DNA of 64,000 nt, from the NCBI GenBank assembly GCA_023853785.1, contig JAJIRX010000522.1, positions 186,001 through 250,000 on the forward strand, in the 5' to 3' direction. Shown one piece after another: positions 12,612-24,245 of this stretch. A model generated the notes under the pieces. It worked only from the letters and a program-made list of their open reading frames with translations. It was not told the origin of the DNA and made no database searches. The stretch is from Psilocybe azurescens. Its lineage: Eukaryota; Basidiomycota; Agaricomycetes; Agaricales; Agrocybaceae. The stretch's first letter is position 1. Each line of letters begins with the position of its first letter. Position numbers and translations under genes: made by a program.

Positions 12612-15354
12612 ATGTCCCAAACGCAGCAAATCCACAGACGCAAGTCGAGCAAAGATGAAGATGACATTGCCCTTCCGTCGCCTACACCCACTGTCGAGAT
12701 ATCGGTGCCAGAAGAGCATGAATTGCCATCGGTGACCATATCAGCTCCTCCACCGCGCAGTCGAACGCAGTCTACACCTCACCAATATGGCCACAACCGA
12801 AGCTCATCGACAACCACGACGATGACGAGCAGCACCAACCCTCCATCAGCTGGCCCGTTCCGAACGAGTTTTGCACCGCGCCCCTTAAATGGGCATGCAC
12901 TCACCTCGCCGTTCAGATCGTCGTTCTCGGCCCCAATGCCACCGCAGATGAATGGTCACTCGCGCACGCGGTCGATATCCACGCCTTTCTCACCGGTCTC
13001 GCCTTCTCCGCTTTCGTCTTCCTTTCCTATCAGCGTCTCGTCCCCCAGGATGTCCACGTCGCAGTCTGCACCCGAGGCCATGCAGCAGCAGCAGCAAGGA
13101 GACGGCCAGCAAACATCAGCATCAGCAGCAACGGCGGCGGCGAAGCAGAGTCGGCGTCACTCGCGAATGCACTCCCGCAATCTCTCGGTGTTCTTTCCCC
13201 GGCCTGGGTCGATACCCCACAGCACGATATCGGAGGACGGCGCGCAGGAGGTCGAGTTCGGCGGGAGCGAGGAGGCGACGCTCATGCCGTCCGCGGGATC
13301 GAGCGTGAGCATCCCAGGCGCGCGCCGCGCCGCGGGGGCAACAGCGCACCAGCCCGTCACACCTCTCGGACAAGGGTTCACGTTCGGTGCACGGCCGCCC
13401 TCCAGTCTCCCCGACGCCCGAGTTCATGACCGCCCCGCGCCCCGCCAGCGCGTCGCTGTCGACGACGACGACCACGTCGTCTACGTCGAAACGCGGGCAC
13501 CACCACAAACACTCCTTGTCGCACAATTTCTTCTCGTTCTTGGAGCCGGGGGCCGGGGCGCGGGGCGGAGCTGCACACGCAGCCGACGCCGATGCCCGTC
13601 TCGCCGTGGGGCCCCATGTCCGCCATCCCGCCCGACTCGGCAGCGTCGACGCAGAGCGGGTTCGTCGGCGCGCAGGCGCACTCGCAAACCAACGGCCACG
13701 GCGCGCTCCCAGCGCGCGCCGCCGAACCAGAGGCAGCCATCTCGTCCGCGGCGGCGGCGGCGTGCGCGGGCCAGTTCGTGCTCGGCGCGTGGCTGTGGGT
13801 CGTCGGGCAGCAGGTCGGGTCGCTGGCGTGCACGGGCTTGGGGTACTGGGTCGTCTTCGACGCGTTCGGGGTCGCGCTGGCGGGTGTCGTCCCCGGCTGG
13901 CTTGCGTCGGGCGCGGGCGCGATGAAGGAGAGGGAGAGGATCCGGAGAGCTTATGGGTATGTGCTGGCGCGCTTCTTCGTCGTCGTTTCTCGTTCTGTGT
14001 GTGTGTGTTTTTCTGTCGCTCAAGAAGGATGTTTGTTTTTAGCAATGGACGGGTGGAGACGGTGTTGATGTTCGCGCAGGCGGTGTATCTGGTGTTCTCG
14101 TCCGTATATGTGTGTAAGGAGACGGTGGAGCATCTCTTACTGAGCGCGGGTGGTGGTGAGGGACATCATCACCACCATGGGGACGAGGAAGAGGGCTTGG
14201 GGTGCGTTTCTAGATCCCTTTTTCGTTTCATTCGACTGATGGTCTACTTGTCCTTCCGTCCTACCTATAGCATTGATTTCCCTATTTTTATGACCTTTGT
14301 TACATTCATTTCGCTTCTGGCAACTGCAATTTTGTTTGAAAATCACACTAAAATACTCAATAGTGCGTTATTCTGTTCTTCTCCCCTTTTGCATTTCACT
14401 GACAGGCTTTTCTTTCTTTCTTTCTCTCTTCAAAAACAAATCACAAAAAAACAAAAACAACAAAACTAGTCACCGGAAACCGTATACCTTCGTTGAATTC
14501 CCTAATCCGCTCAGTGTGGTCGCCTTCGCGACACACGCACATGCATGACCCGCCTGCGACGTCGCCGATCGCGCAGATTGCGTCTAATCCGTTCGTTGCT
14601 AGTCCGCTCTTTTTCTGTGTTTTGATTCTGGCTGTCGCTTTGTTCATACCTCCGTGCGTGTTTTTTTTTTTTGCTTTTTTCTTCTGAGTTCTCTCCCTTT
14701 CTTCTGCTATCTATCTATCATTTTTTAATGTTGCTAACGCGTGTTTTTTTATTTTTTTATTAGGGTGCAACACCGTATGGCCGACCTGGTGTTGGCGTTT
14801 GTGATCGCGACGTTGACGTTCAAGGTCGCGTATAGCGCGTCCGTCGTGCTCGGCACGGTGCTCCTGCAGACGAGCCCGCCGAGAGGGCTGTCGAGCGGGA
14901 AGATGGAGGCGTTTTTGCGCGCCATGCGGGAGGTACGCGATCTCTTGCTCCATATCTCCGTTCCCTCGCTTATCATTCTTCCTTTTTCTTTTTGTGCCAC
15001 CCTTCTTGTTCTTGGACGCAGGTCGAACGCCACCCACAAGTCGTGCACCTCCCCGCACCGCATATCTGGCAGCTCACGCCGAGCTACGCCAGCAACCCAC
15101 AGCTCTCCTCGGCCTCCTCTCCGACCTCGCATAAATTTTCTTATCCGAACTCGCACTCGCATTCGCATTCGCATGAGCCGTTGGTGGTGACGCTGGAGCT
15201 GCACGTGCGGCAGGACCTGGGCGACGACGACGTGCTGAAGCTGACCAAGTGGGCGTGGGAGCGGTGTGTGAGTGCGATTGGGAGCTTGAAGGATTATAAG
15301 GAGATGGGGGAGGAGGGGGGCCCGGAGGTCACTGTTGGTGTTGTGAGGGGGTGA
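12612..15354 (+). CDS. ZRG17: Cation diffusion facilitator, Zrg17-like
   Basis: Probable subunit of an ER/Golgi zinc importer; in yeast Zrg17 pairs with Msc2. A long Ser/Pro/Thr-rich cytosolic N-terminus holds the motif HSRNLSVFFPRPGSIPHSTI (about 13165-13225). Six hydrophobic segments follow: FVLGAWLWVVG, GYWVVFDAFGVALAGVV (about 13835-13890), ETVLMFAQAVYLVF, FPIFMTFVTFISLLATAI, FVASPLFFCVLILAVALFI and ADLVLAFVIATLTFKVAYS. A histidine run HHHHHGDEEE (about 14166-14190) lies in the loop after segment 3. The C-terminal domain contains NSHSHSHSHE and ends at 15354. The usual HxxxD zinc site is altered (YxxxD in segment 2, none clear in segment 5), as expected for a non-transporting partner. Frame breaks lie near 13390 and 13565. 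An upstream in-frame Met at 12552 is possible. Confidence 0.65.
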
Positions 15355-15649
15355 AGATGGGGGTGAGGATGGGGGTATTACTTTATGGGAGGACGGCATG
15401 AGACTAGACTTTGATAGCTCTTTGTTGTCGTGTGGAAGGCTGCTTTAATATTCAAATTTCAAAGCCCACAGCGGGAACTTGATGGTATACCAGGCAAGGC
15501 GTGTGTGAATACGAAATCGGTGTTATTTAAGTGAGAGCGTAATAATTTTGAATCTCAAAACGCGTCTTATATGTAATCGAAGTGCTGGTATGAAAAGAAT
15601 CTCGCTGCGACATAAGTAAGGTGCAAAGAAAGGATTTTGAACCTGCGAA

Positions 15650-15900
15650 AGTCAACGAGGCCTAGTAGATCTTCGAGAATTGTCGGTCAAGTTCGGTGCT
15701 TCTTCGAACAGAGTGTCGAGGAAGAACGACACAGCGTGATGATACCTTTCCGGAACGCGTTTTACATCAAGTGTCTTGAGTGAAGGTGTGATGAAGAAAT
15801 TCAAATAATTCAGAACTGATGTAGCACTGTCGACCCGCAAGCATTTAAGGGATGGAAATAGTGGACATGACCTAAACTGGCCAAGAAGATGAACAAAATG
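15650..15900 (-). pseudogene. F-box/LRR-type protein fragment
   Basis: On the minus strand a frame reads FRSCPLFPSLKCLRVDS, then FFITPSLKTLDVKR and FLDTLFEEAPNL. These are the repeated Leu/Pro patterns of the leucine-rich part of agaricomycete F-box-like proteins. No F-box or further repeats are found nearby, so it is a relic or a very incomplete gene. Confidence 0.4.
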
Positions 15901-16587
15901 AAGATATGCTCCAGGATATATAATTTGTTTTGGCTCTTAGACTGGGCCAGTGGGTTCCTTAAGTTTAAATTCACCAATGCTTTTTTTGACATAGGAGGCG
16001 ACCGTTTTAATGCCGTCTTCTGGTGATTTTGTCACGCAAAAACTGGTAGAAAGGTTTCATCAGTTTGTATAATTTTGAAGAGACTTGTATGGACATGATT
16101 CGAATCAAGAGCAGTGCGGTTATATAATAAAGCTCAAGACGGTTAAGCGCCCGCGATCTAGGGATGCGCTTTAGTTAGTTATGGGAAATGAGAAATATAA
16201 TATAAAAGTAGAGTTTGAAAGATTGAATTAAAGAACGAAAACAGCAAGGAATGAATGGCTATGGCATGCTTTTTAACTTGATTTTGACTTGAGAGGCAGA
16301 AAAGAGTGCTTTTTCAAAGTCCGAATCGAACCCACCAATTCGGGCTTTTGCGGCCACGTTTCGTGTTTCGCGGTCAACTTGTTCCTGAATCCCAGCCGAT
16401 TGGAGTGCTTGATTACTGTTATGTTCAAGTCATGCCGGCTGCACGAATAGTTGTTCACTTATTTTGATTCAGAAGTATTCAAGTATATAGGCCCTTTGGC
16501 TTGATGAATTAAAACTTCACTTTCCCTCACCTACACCGCCAGCATCCGTTCAATCTCTGTGCTAGTGCTAGGCTTCAACTCACCATC
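15901..16587. other. No gene recognised
   Basis: A/T-rich sequence; nothing supported. The final 150 bases before 16588 are likely the P450 promoter. Confidence 0.4.
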
Positions 16588-19120
16588 ATGTACGGTCCTT
16601 CACTGTTAGCCATATCCTTTGTCGTAATCTATGCTACCCGGAAATTCTTGGCCTTTCGTGAAGCTATTCGCCTCATCCAGTTCGTCTTTACACCTATAGC
16701 AGGCCCTAAGCAGTATCACTAATGATGCACGCGTCTCTAGAGATCACCCTGGACCTCGCCTTGTTCTATCTCCTTTGATAGGCATGTTCCTACCAAAAAT
16801 CAAGTATTTCACTGCGGGAAGTAATCATGGGTATGAGGACAGGCATGACAGTAAGTCATATAGTAACTCGTTCTGAACGAGCTTTCTCATGTTTCCGTCA
16901 TAGAGTTTGCTGCTGCTGGATGGGACATATATGTCACAGTGAGTGCCAAATGGGATCTTTCGTCTCAATTCTTGAAAGTTGTCTTACTATCGCAGGTTCA
17001 TGCCTTACCAAGTCCTCAGACAACAATTTATCTCGCAGATGTTGCGGCTATTAAGGTTAGTGACGAAGATGCTTGGACAGTGTCATCTGAGCATTCTGTT
17101 TACAGGAGCTGACCAACTCGCGGGCACGGTTTCCTAAGCCGGTTCATCACTATGGAGTCTTATCTTTCTACGGTGACAATATTGTGGCGTCTGAAGGAGA
17201 CCAATGGAAGAAATACAGGAAGATATCCGCCCCTGCCTTTCTCTGAGGCAAGTTAATTGAATCCTGTGTGTTTGGTTTCATCACACTTATTCCAATCTCT
17301 CTTCTAGCGTAACTATACCCTTGTCTGGGATGAAACCGTGGAAGTTGTAAGAAGCCTTTGTGAGGATCACTGGGAGGGACGTAAGGTCACTGAAGTTGAC
17401 AATTTCGTGGATACTGCATTATCAGTGAGACTTGAGCCAATCACCTCATACACTAAACACTTCATCCTATTCTCAGATGGCTCTTTTTGTCATTAGTGCC
17501 GCAGGTAAGGCTTTCGCATCTGTGCTTATGATGTGAGATTAACCAAATGACAAGGCTTTGGCAAGAAAATATCCTGGAAAGACGACACTGAACTTCCAGC
17601 GGGTCATCTTATGACGTTTAAAGAGTCTATGCGTATTGTGACAGCCAGATATTCTCCTTAAAATTGCCTGTCCGGATTGGATGATGAACTTGACAAAGAG
17701 GTTACGTCGGGCAAGATTGGCCTTCAAGGAGTTACGTGTGGGTCACTTCAACGGAATTTTTCGCCGCTCGTTGCTGACAACGGCTTTTACTAGAGCTATA
17801 TGACAGAAATGATCGACGAGCGTCAAAAGTCAGCACAATCCGAACGCCATGATCTTTTTCACTGGTCTTTTGAGAGAAAATGACCATGCAGTTGACTTCT
17901 CTGCGTTAACGGACGATGAATTAATCGGTGAAATAATGCCAGCCCTAGTCTCAATTCCATTAGAATCCTGACAGTTTGTTTACTCCAGGAAATGTTTATG
18001 TATTTCTGGTTGCCGGGCATGAGGTACTACCTATAGCGAGTGTCCATTCATGAAGGGTTATACTAACTCGACGCTGCGCCATACAGACTACTGGACATAC
18101 GTTGGCCTTCACATTTGCTCTCCTAGCGTTATATCCAGATGAGCAAGAGAAACTACTAGAACACATTCGATCTGTTGTACCCGAGGGACACGATCCTGTA
18201 AGTAGCGATCCCAACCTCGTGCCTTGACTTCAACAATTACAAGATTGCTAACTTGTGAACAGAAATATGGGGATATGAATATGCTGACATATGCGACCGC
18301 GTTTGTTGCCTTTATTAATTTCTTAGACCAGACATGCTGATAATTCTACAGAGTGTTGTACGAAAGCATGAGGATGTACCCTGTCGTACGTTATTTACCT
18401 TCTATGATATTATATAATTTTGATATTTATGGGATATCTAGATCACTCATATTCCCAAAATATCAGTTGAAGACACAAGCTTGGTTGCTACCAATGCCAA
18501 CGGCGACAAAATTACAGTGCCTGTTCCAAAAGGGACAGACGTAAACATATTGTCAGCCGGATTACATTACAATCGTAACTTTCAATGAATTACTGTATCA
18601 TTTCCTTCAGTCGCTCACATTACTGCTTTGCGTTTTGCAGCTCGATACTGGGAAGATCCACATTCTTTCAAGCCAGCTCGTTTTCTGAAAGACTGGCCAC
18701 GTGATGCTTTTGTGCCTTTCAGTGCTGGTAAGTATCGAGACTGTCCACAAAAATGCAGCGCTAATGTGAGTCTATCAGGCGCGCGCGCATGTCTTGGCAG
18801 AAAGTACGTCCTTTCAATTACATTATTAAGTATAAGTACATATTTCAAGTGCTGATTTTAATGCTATTTCAGGTTCTTTGAGACAGAGGCAATTGCAACA
18901 ATTGCCATGCTTGTTTCCCCGGTATAAAATCACCATAAAAGAGGAACCAAAATTTGTAGGCGAGACCTTCGAACAGCGGAAAGCGAGGGTCATGGCCTGT
19001 GAGAGGTTTATCACAACAGTGTACGACATTTTCCTTTGGGGTCCTCATTTCTCGTTAGATCTCATGATGATACATTACAGACCCACCCGTATCCCGCTCG
19101 TCTTTACTCGTAGGACATGA
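16588..19120 (+). CDS. Cytochrome P450 monooxygenase
   Basis: Heme-thiolate monooxygenase, probably anchored in the ER. The start MYGPSLLAISFVVIYATRKF is a short hydrophobic anchor. The I-helix motif VFLVAGHE, split by an intron and continued TTGHTLAFTF, lies at about 18000-18120. The K-helix ExxR is in VLYESMRMYP (about 18356). PERF-like FKPARFLKDW precedes the heme loop FVPFSAGARACLGRK, split by an intron, with its cysteine near 18790. It ends PTRIPLVFTRRT at 19120. There are more than ten introns, one with a GC donor at 17248. Extra T bases at 17238-17240 and 17855-17859 break the frame, but the protein continues. The fold resembles fungal CYP4-like/CYP5000-series enzymes with long-chain or terpenoid substrates; the substrate is unknown. 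Confidence 0.9.
17248..17307 (+). other. Non-canonical GC-AG intron in the P450 gene
   Basis: Joining FSE to RNYTLVWDE requires removal of 60 bases starting GCAAGT and ending CTTCTAG. No GT donor nearby keeps the conserved protein, so a GC-AG intron is the simplest reading, unless the C is a sequencing error. Confidence 0.6.
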
Positions 19121-19311
19121 TGATCTTGACCAACTTCATTTTGAGCGGTTGCCTGTTGAGAAGGCATTAGGCAGCCCATGGCCACTCTAGAATTCTTCTT
19201 TCTATGGCTAGAGTTCCAACATTTATACTACAACGTAGAAGCACTGCAATCATGGACTCATATGTTTGCTCCTCACCTCACCGATATCTTGCCCCCAGTC
19301 CTCTTGCTCCT

Positions 19312-21729
19312 CTAAATTGGGATTCTAATCGAGTCCTCGTTTAGTCTTGAATTGGTCTTGACATTTTCTGTGGGTAACGCTCGCGCCGCTAGGTCACACA
19401 CAGACGGGTTAACGTCGCGCTGAGTGGAATCTGAAGCTTCCATTTTCCATAGTGAGTATTCACGCCAATCTTGGTTTTCTGCGTTTTGGATGCTTGCAAG
19501 GAACCAGCCAAATTCTATGTGTATTTGGGCGTAAGATTCTTTGTTGTGAATTTCTCCATGCTCTACACGAGTTATGAAACGATCAAGCATACTGTCCCTG
19601 AGGCGGTCAAGACGCCAGGAAAAATCAGAAATATTTTTGGAAAGAAATTTAGGTTCTTCTCGAGAGGGTATATGAAGCAAAACCGCCTTTCGGTAGACAG
19701 TCCCATTGTGTTCTGGAAGATGGGAGTAGCCCAAGTTCTGCAGCGCTGAATGGCATCGACCTGGAAGATGGGACTATGCCAACTCTCGCTGGGCTGATCT
19801 TCAGTGTGGGAAGTAATGAGCCAGAGAACAAGCCACCAAAGAGATTCCAAGTCGTGCTGAAAGTTGTGTACGACAGTAGGCTTATTTGGTCCAGTTACGC
19901 CAGGAGTTCGTCTGACATAGTCGCTAGGTGTGGCCTTCCTCGGTCTTGATGAAGGAACAAAGAAGTAGTCATTGGCCAGAACCTCTGTGGGCATAAAGTA
20001 CGGAGTTCCCTGGCTATGCGTTAAAAGATATAAATTAATATGGAGAACGATAACGTACTGTCTTTGGGATCAGCACTGGCTTCATAACGCGGCCCCGGAG
20101 GGAATTTTCTTGCATATTCGAGGTCCATCAGTTTGACCTGCCAAGGGTCTCAGCGTCATTGAGATCCTGTCGGAAGGCTAGAATATTTCCGGAACTGATG
20201 TCCCTATGGACCCATCCCGCACAGTAGAGCAGTTGTAGCGCTGTGATTTTTCAGTAAAGGTTCTAAAGAGCATTCTGACTTGCAGTAGTTACCGGTATGA
20301 GCCTGTTGAATAACATCGATGGCTTCGCCGAGCGTTTCGAGCTCACCTACAGGTCGGCATACTTCTTTGAAAAGAACTCGATACTGTTTTCTGGATCGGT
20401 CTGGCGTTGTGTGCTCTACACCTGGCTTCGACGTGCAATCGTCTTTTGGCTCCGAGTTAGGAGCGATTGATTTCAAAACCGGTCCGACGTAGTCCCAGTT
20501 TAATCTCGAGGAAGAGTTGTCGGTACTTTTCACTGCTGACGAGGTCGCGGTGGTGCGTCTTGATATCATTAAGTTGGGGAGAATTAAAACAATGGTTGTT
20601 ACTCCAAAAGTCCTCTATATCTCTGAAGAGCGCGTCTTGAATTTCCCTTTCCGTTTTCGCGGTGGCGTCTAGCCAGACATCTTTCAAAACAGCTTGTGCT
20701 CCTGCCTCTTTTGTATCAGGGTTGTATTCCTCAATCAGCCAGATTCTGCACATCCGACCAGTGATACGGCTCGAGGGACGTCCGGATATGAGATGCACGG
20801 TGCGGTAGAAACAGCTGAAGTTTTTACCGTCGGGGAACTCATACATATAGCGGCCGTCATCCTGGCGCTGTACCATAGGATCATAACCTAGCTCGGATTC
20901 GGTGGCGAAAAGGAAGGACATGAGGACACTAATTAGCAGCTCGGGACTCTAGATGGTTGATCAGTTATCTTTATCTGTAGCAAAGAGTGGAATTAACTCA
21001 TACTTGAACAAAGCTAAATGGCCGGGAAACCGCTGTGTGAGACCTGGAATAATACCAGATGCTCATTTCCTTGGCCTCAATAGTGATCTTTGAGAAAACT
21101 CACTTAAATTACATGACTGACCAAAAATACAAGGCGACTCACCCCAAATGTAAACATACGCCGGGCATCGTCGTTCATAATCTGGACGTTGGCCGAAAGT
21201 ATCTTTTCGTTACTCTACTAAAGTCGTAAATTCCAGGGAGAGAATGTATACACAGAATAACTCACATGGAGCCAATCTTTATTTGTAATAGATACCTTCT
21301 GTTCAATCGGTACGGCCATTCCATGAGTGCTGATGCCACGTTCTGCATGGTTAATTGCTTCATCTATAATGAAACACGCGTCGACCGTGTTGTTGAACCC
21401 AGGAATAGTCGATTCGGTGGTCTTAAAAGGTACATTAAAATAGTTGAACTTATTGCGTTTGCGATAAGGATGATCAAAGTCGCCAATTTTTTCAGCAATG
21501 AGCGCTAATGAGCCATATATGTCCATTTCGGTGCACTTACCGACGATATCTTCGTCGATAACAGGAGTGTCGCGGAATGCAGTGAAAAAGATGTTTCTGA
21601 CTTGTCCATGACATCGGCTGTCTTAAGATTGGTGTCCACGCAGCTTTTGACATGGTCTGCACTGGGCACGAACGGGAGGTACGCGTTCATGAACGCGTCG
21701 ATGTCACAGATAATGAACTCGTCGTTCAT
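19312..21729 (-). CDS. FunK1-type protein kinase
   Basis: Member of the fungal FunK1 kinase-like family, greatly expanded in agaricomycetes; substrates are unknown. The start MNDEFIICDIDAFMNAYLPF matches the usual N-terminal region. Middle exons carry RTVHLISGRPSSRITGR and GAQAVLKDVWLDATAKTEREIQ (putative ATP-binding lysine in LKDVW). The catalytic loop is WVHRDISSGNIL (about 20170-20210). The metal-binding motif is DLE in LMDLEYARKF rather than DFG, normal for FunK1. YFMPTEVL and HDLESLWWLVLWL are the activation-segment and helix-F regions. Frames switch near 19600-19700 and the 3' end at 19312 is approximate. Domain call is firm; catalytic activity is likely but not shown. Confidence 0.8.
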
Positions 21730-22726
21730 TGTGGAGCCTATGTGATTGAGGAGGTCTGTAATCTTAGTACTGTACTCGGTGGCCGTTACAATCTTGTGAA
21801 GTGTGAGAGATGAACTGTAGCAAGGTTAGCCCCGGAGCTGAATGGCACCGGCAATGTAGACGCGAAGACTCACTTCAATGTCGAGCAGAGCAGCGAAATG
21901 GAATATTTAGGTTGGCTATCTCTTGAAATTTGAGTGTATAAAGCGAGTCGGGTTTAGGGAATATGGTAGAATCAGGGCATCTGAATGGTTTTCAAGGTAG
22001 CTTGGCAGTGGCACCTGCGACGCGAAGTTCACCTGCGGCATTGGTGCGGCACGGGATGGCGTCTGGATATTCCCACGGCCACCCTATTGTTCAAACTTCA
22101 GTCGCAGCATCAAATTGTCAATTGCAGTCCTAGTCGAAGAGGAATAGCGCAGTTTGGAAAGATGAGATTCCATGACTGGATGGTACCTTGAACAGAATTT
22201 AAGACGAGCAAGGTTGGACTCAGAATCGTGTTTATCATGGTGTGGAGATAAGATATGAGTCATCTTTCCCGGATGTCAGAATGATCCGAGGAAGATTTTA
22301 TTTATGGGGTAGTGTATAGTACTATATAAACCCTCTTTATATGCCTCGATATAATTATAGCTACTACAGGGCAGACTTGGGTCAAAAGGGATCACTTACA
22401 GAGAAACATGTTCGGTTCTATTAATAAATTTAGGGCACTGCGAATTGAGCTCCGACTAAAATCAAGCCCTCAAATCAATGCTTGGCTTTCTTGTCATTTG
22501 AACTTCGCTTTCACTTGTCACTTAGCTTTCAAATTTCTATTGTTCATAGATTCTCCCACTCGACCTCGACTGGTGCTGATGCTTTCTCGTGCTCTGGTCC
22601 CCTTCTCGACATCGAAATCTGCATCAATCAATCAAGGGCTATTTCGTCAGACGAGAAGTTCAGAAATACCGACGATGGGAGAAAGCTGCATATTTTTGCT
22701 TATTTACTGTGATGGTTGATAGCAAA
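21730..22726. other. No gene recognised
   Basis: Between the FunK1 start and the end of the next minus-strand gene. Short frames on plus (22408-22719) overlap one another in different frames and match nothing I know. Confidence 0.4.
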
Positions 22727-23679
22727 TCACTCAGCTAGTAACTTGTTATCTATAATGGTAGGTGAACACGGGACATGGGTGGAGATCCATTGACCGCCAA
22801 GCACGGTGTCATGACGGAAGATTAGACACTGATACATGTATAACTTGAAGTCGTCTGGATTGAGAGATTCAGATTCCAGACAGTTCTGAGATGGGGTGCT
22901 AATTATATGGTGGCAAAGGAGAGATGGTACTTGAAGCTGGTGCGTTTCCCATGGGATGCTTTCTCCCTGTCTTCGCTTCCTCCTTGCCAGACGGGAGAGC
23001 GCCCTGGGTGACTTTCCTGCAGCTTGACTTCCTGCTCGCATATAGCGTCTCTTTTCTCCGGCTGAGACTAACAGTCATCGGAGCTTCTGTAGTGTTTCTC
23101 GTGGTAGATCTCCGAGACTTCCACTGTCACTTATTTTGTCATTTCTGCTCCTCCGACACGGCATATCGCAGAAACTCTAACTCGTGAAAGCTGGAGATGT
23201 CCCATCCTTATAATGGTCCTGCGAGCTACATTTATGCGAACGAGGTTAGCTTGTCTTCCAGTTCATTATTATTGACAGTAGTATTTAACCCAACGGCCAA
23301 TAAATAGTATCTATCCGAAGATAACTTACCCATCCCAAGGAGTTACTATTATCGCCAAGCTGAGTGGATTCCTGTACCTTCCCCCGCTCCCAAGCAGCAA
23401 CATCCTGTACGTATTTCTTCTGGTCGATATCGAATGGCTTAATTGATGCCAATTCTTGACAGACACGCTTCAGCTCCGTCCCACATCTTCCATCCAAACT
23501 CAAGTTAAGGCGAAATGGAACATACTCCTCCACCTCGACGAAAGTGAACGCAGAACCTCTTTCTCCGATTCTGCTCCACCCCTTGCCAGCCTCTCCGATC
23601 TATCAATCCATGACGGTTCGCTTTGATACGCCGGATCCGTACATTATACCTTGGCGAAGGCAAATGAAGGTGCGCTCAT
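22727..23679 (-). CDS. Unrecognised multi-exon gene
   Basis: A coherent exon chain begins at 23679 with MSAPSFAFAK. After a short intron it continues IGEAGKGWSRIGERGSAF and EEYVPFRLNLSLDGRCGTEL, then LKRVCQELASIKPFDIDQK and DVAAWERGKVQESTQLGDN. The donor GGATGG/GTAAGT is at about 23333. Later segments include FHELEFLRYAVSEEQ (after a one-base slip) and, in the last exon, DDFKLYMYQCLIFRHDTVL and WISTHVPCSPTIIDNKLL ending at 22727. The intron boundaries and protein-like composition support a real gene, but I do not recognise the family. No signal peptide or membrane segment is evident. Confidence 0.45.
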
Positions 23680-24245
23680 TAGATTAACATCTTGTCATTG
23701 TTTTAAATCAGTCTGTAGGCTATGAAACGACGTATTCATCGATTCCGAACGAAGGTGTCTGACTTTTTAACTCCCAACTGGGTCACGTCACCCCATCCGC
23801 GTCTTTCTATGGCAGGGTAGAACGACTGTCCAGGAGAAGAATTACTCAACTACTACTTCCTTTCACATACTTTCCTTTCCTTTGGATTGTTTTATTTGCC
23901 TAAGCTATGTACTTTCAGGGACTCAATTATATAGAACACTATTACTTACGGAAGAACTATGTATGTATGTATATGTAGGAAATGTAAAATACACGATTCG
24001 GATTATTAACGGCAGGATGAGGATTTGATGAGGACTTGGAGATGACCAAAAGGGGGACACAAATTTAAGGTTCCGCTTGAAAGTGTGGGAAATGTGGGAA
24101 ATTGGAACGACGTGGTTGGTCGACGGCCTGAACGACGAGCAGCTCACCTTTTCTTTTATTCCATACCCTCTCCACCCTGCGGGCTCGCCGCCCTCAACCA
24201 AGAGCATCCTAGTTTCATAAGACTCAAATATAGAACGGTGCTGCC
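23680..24245. other. Divergent intergenic region
   Basis: Lies between the start of the unknown minus-strand gene and the start of the complex I gene. It should hold both promoters; I see no clear element. Confidence 0.35.

Noticed and set aside
13122..14045. 307-codon minus-strand frame over the cation transporter gene
   Set aside because: Arg/Pro/Thr low complexity caused by GC-rich antisense sequence; the plus strand encodes recognisable membrane segments and a conserved motif.
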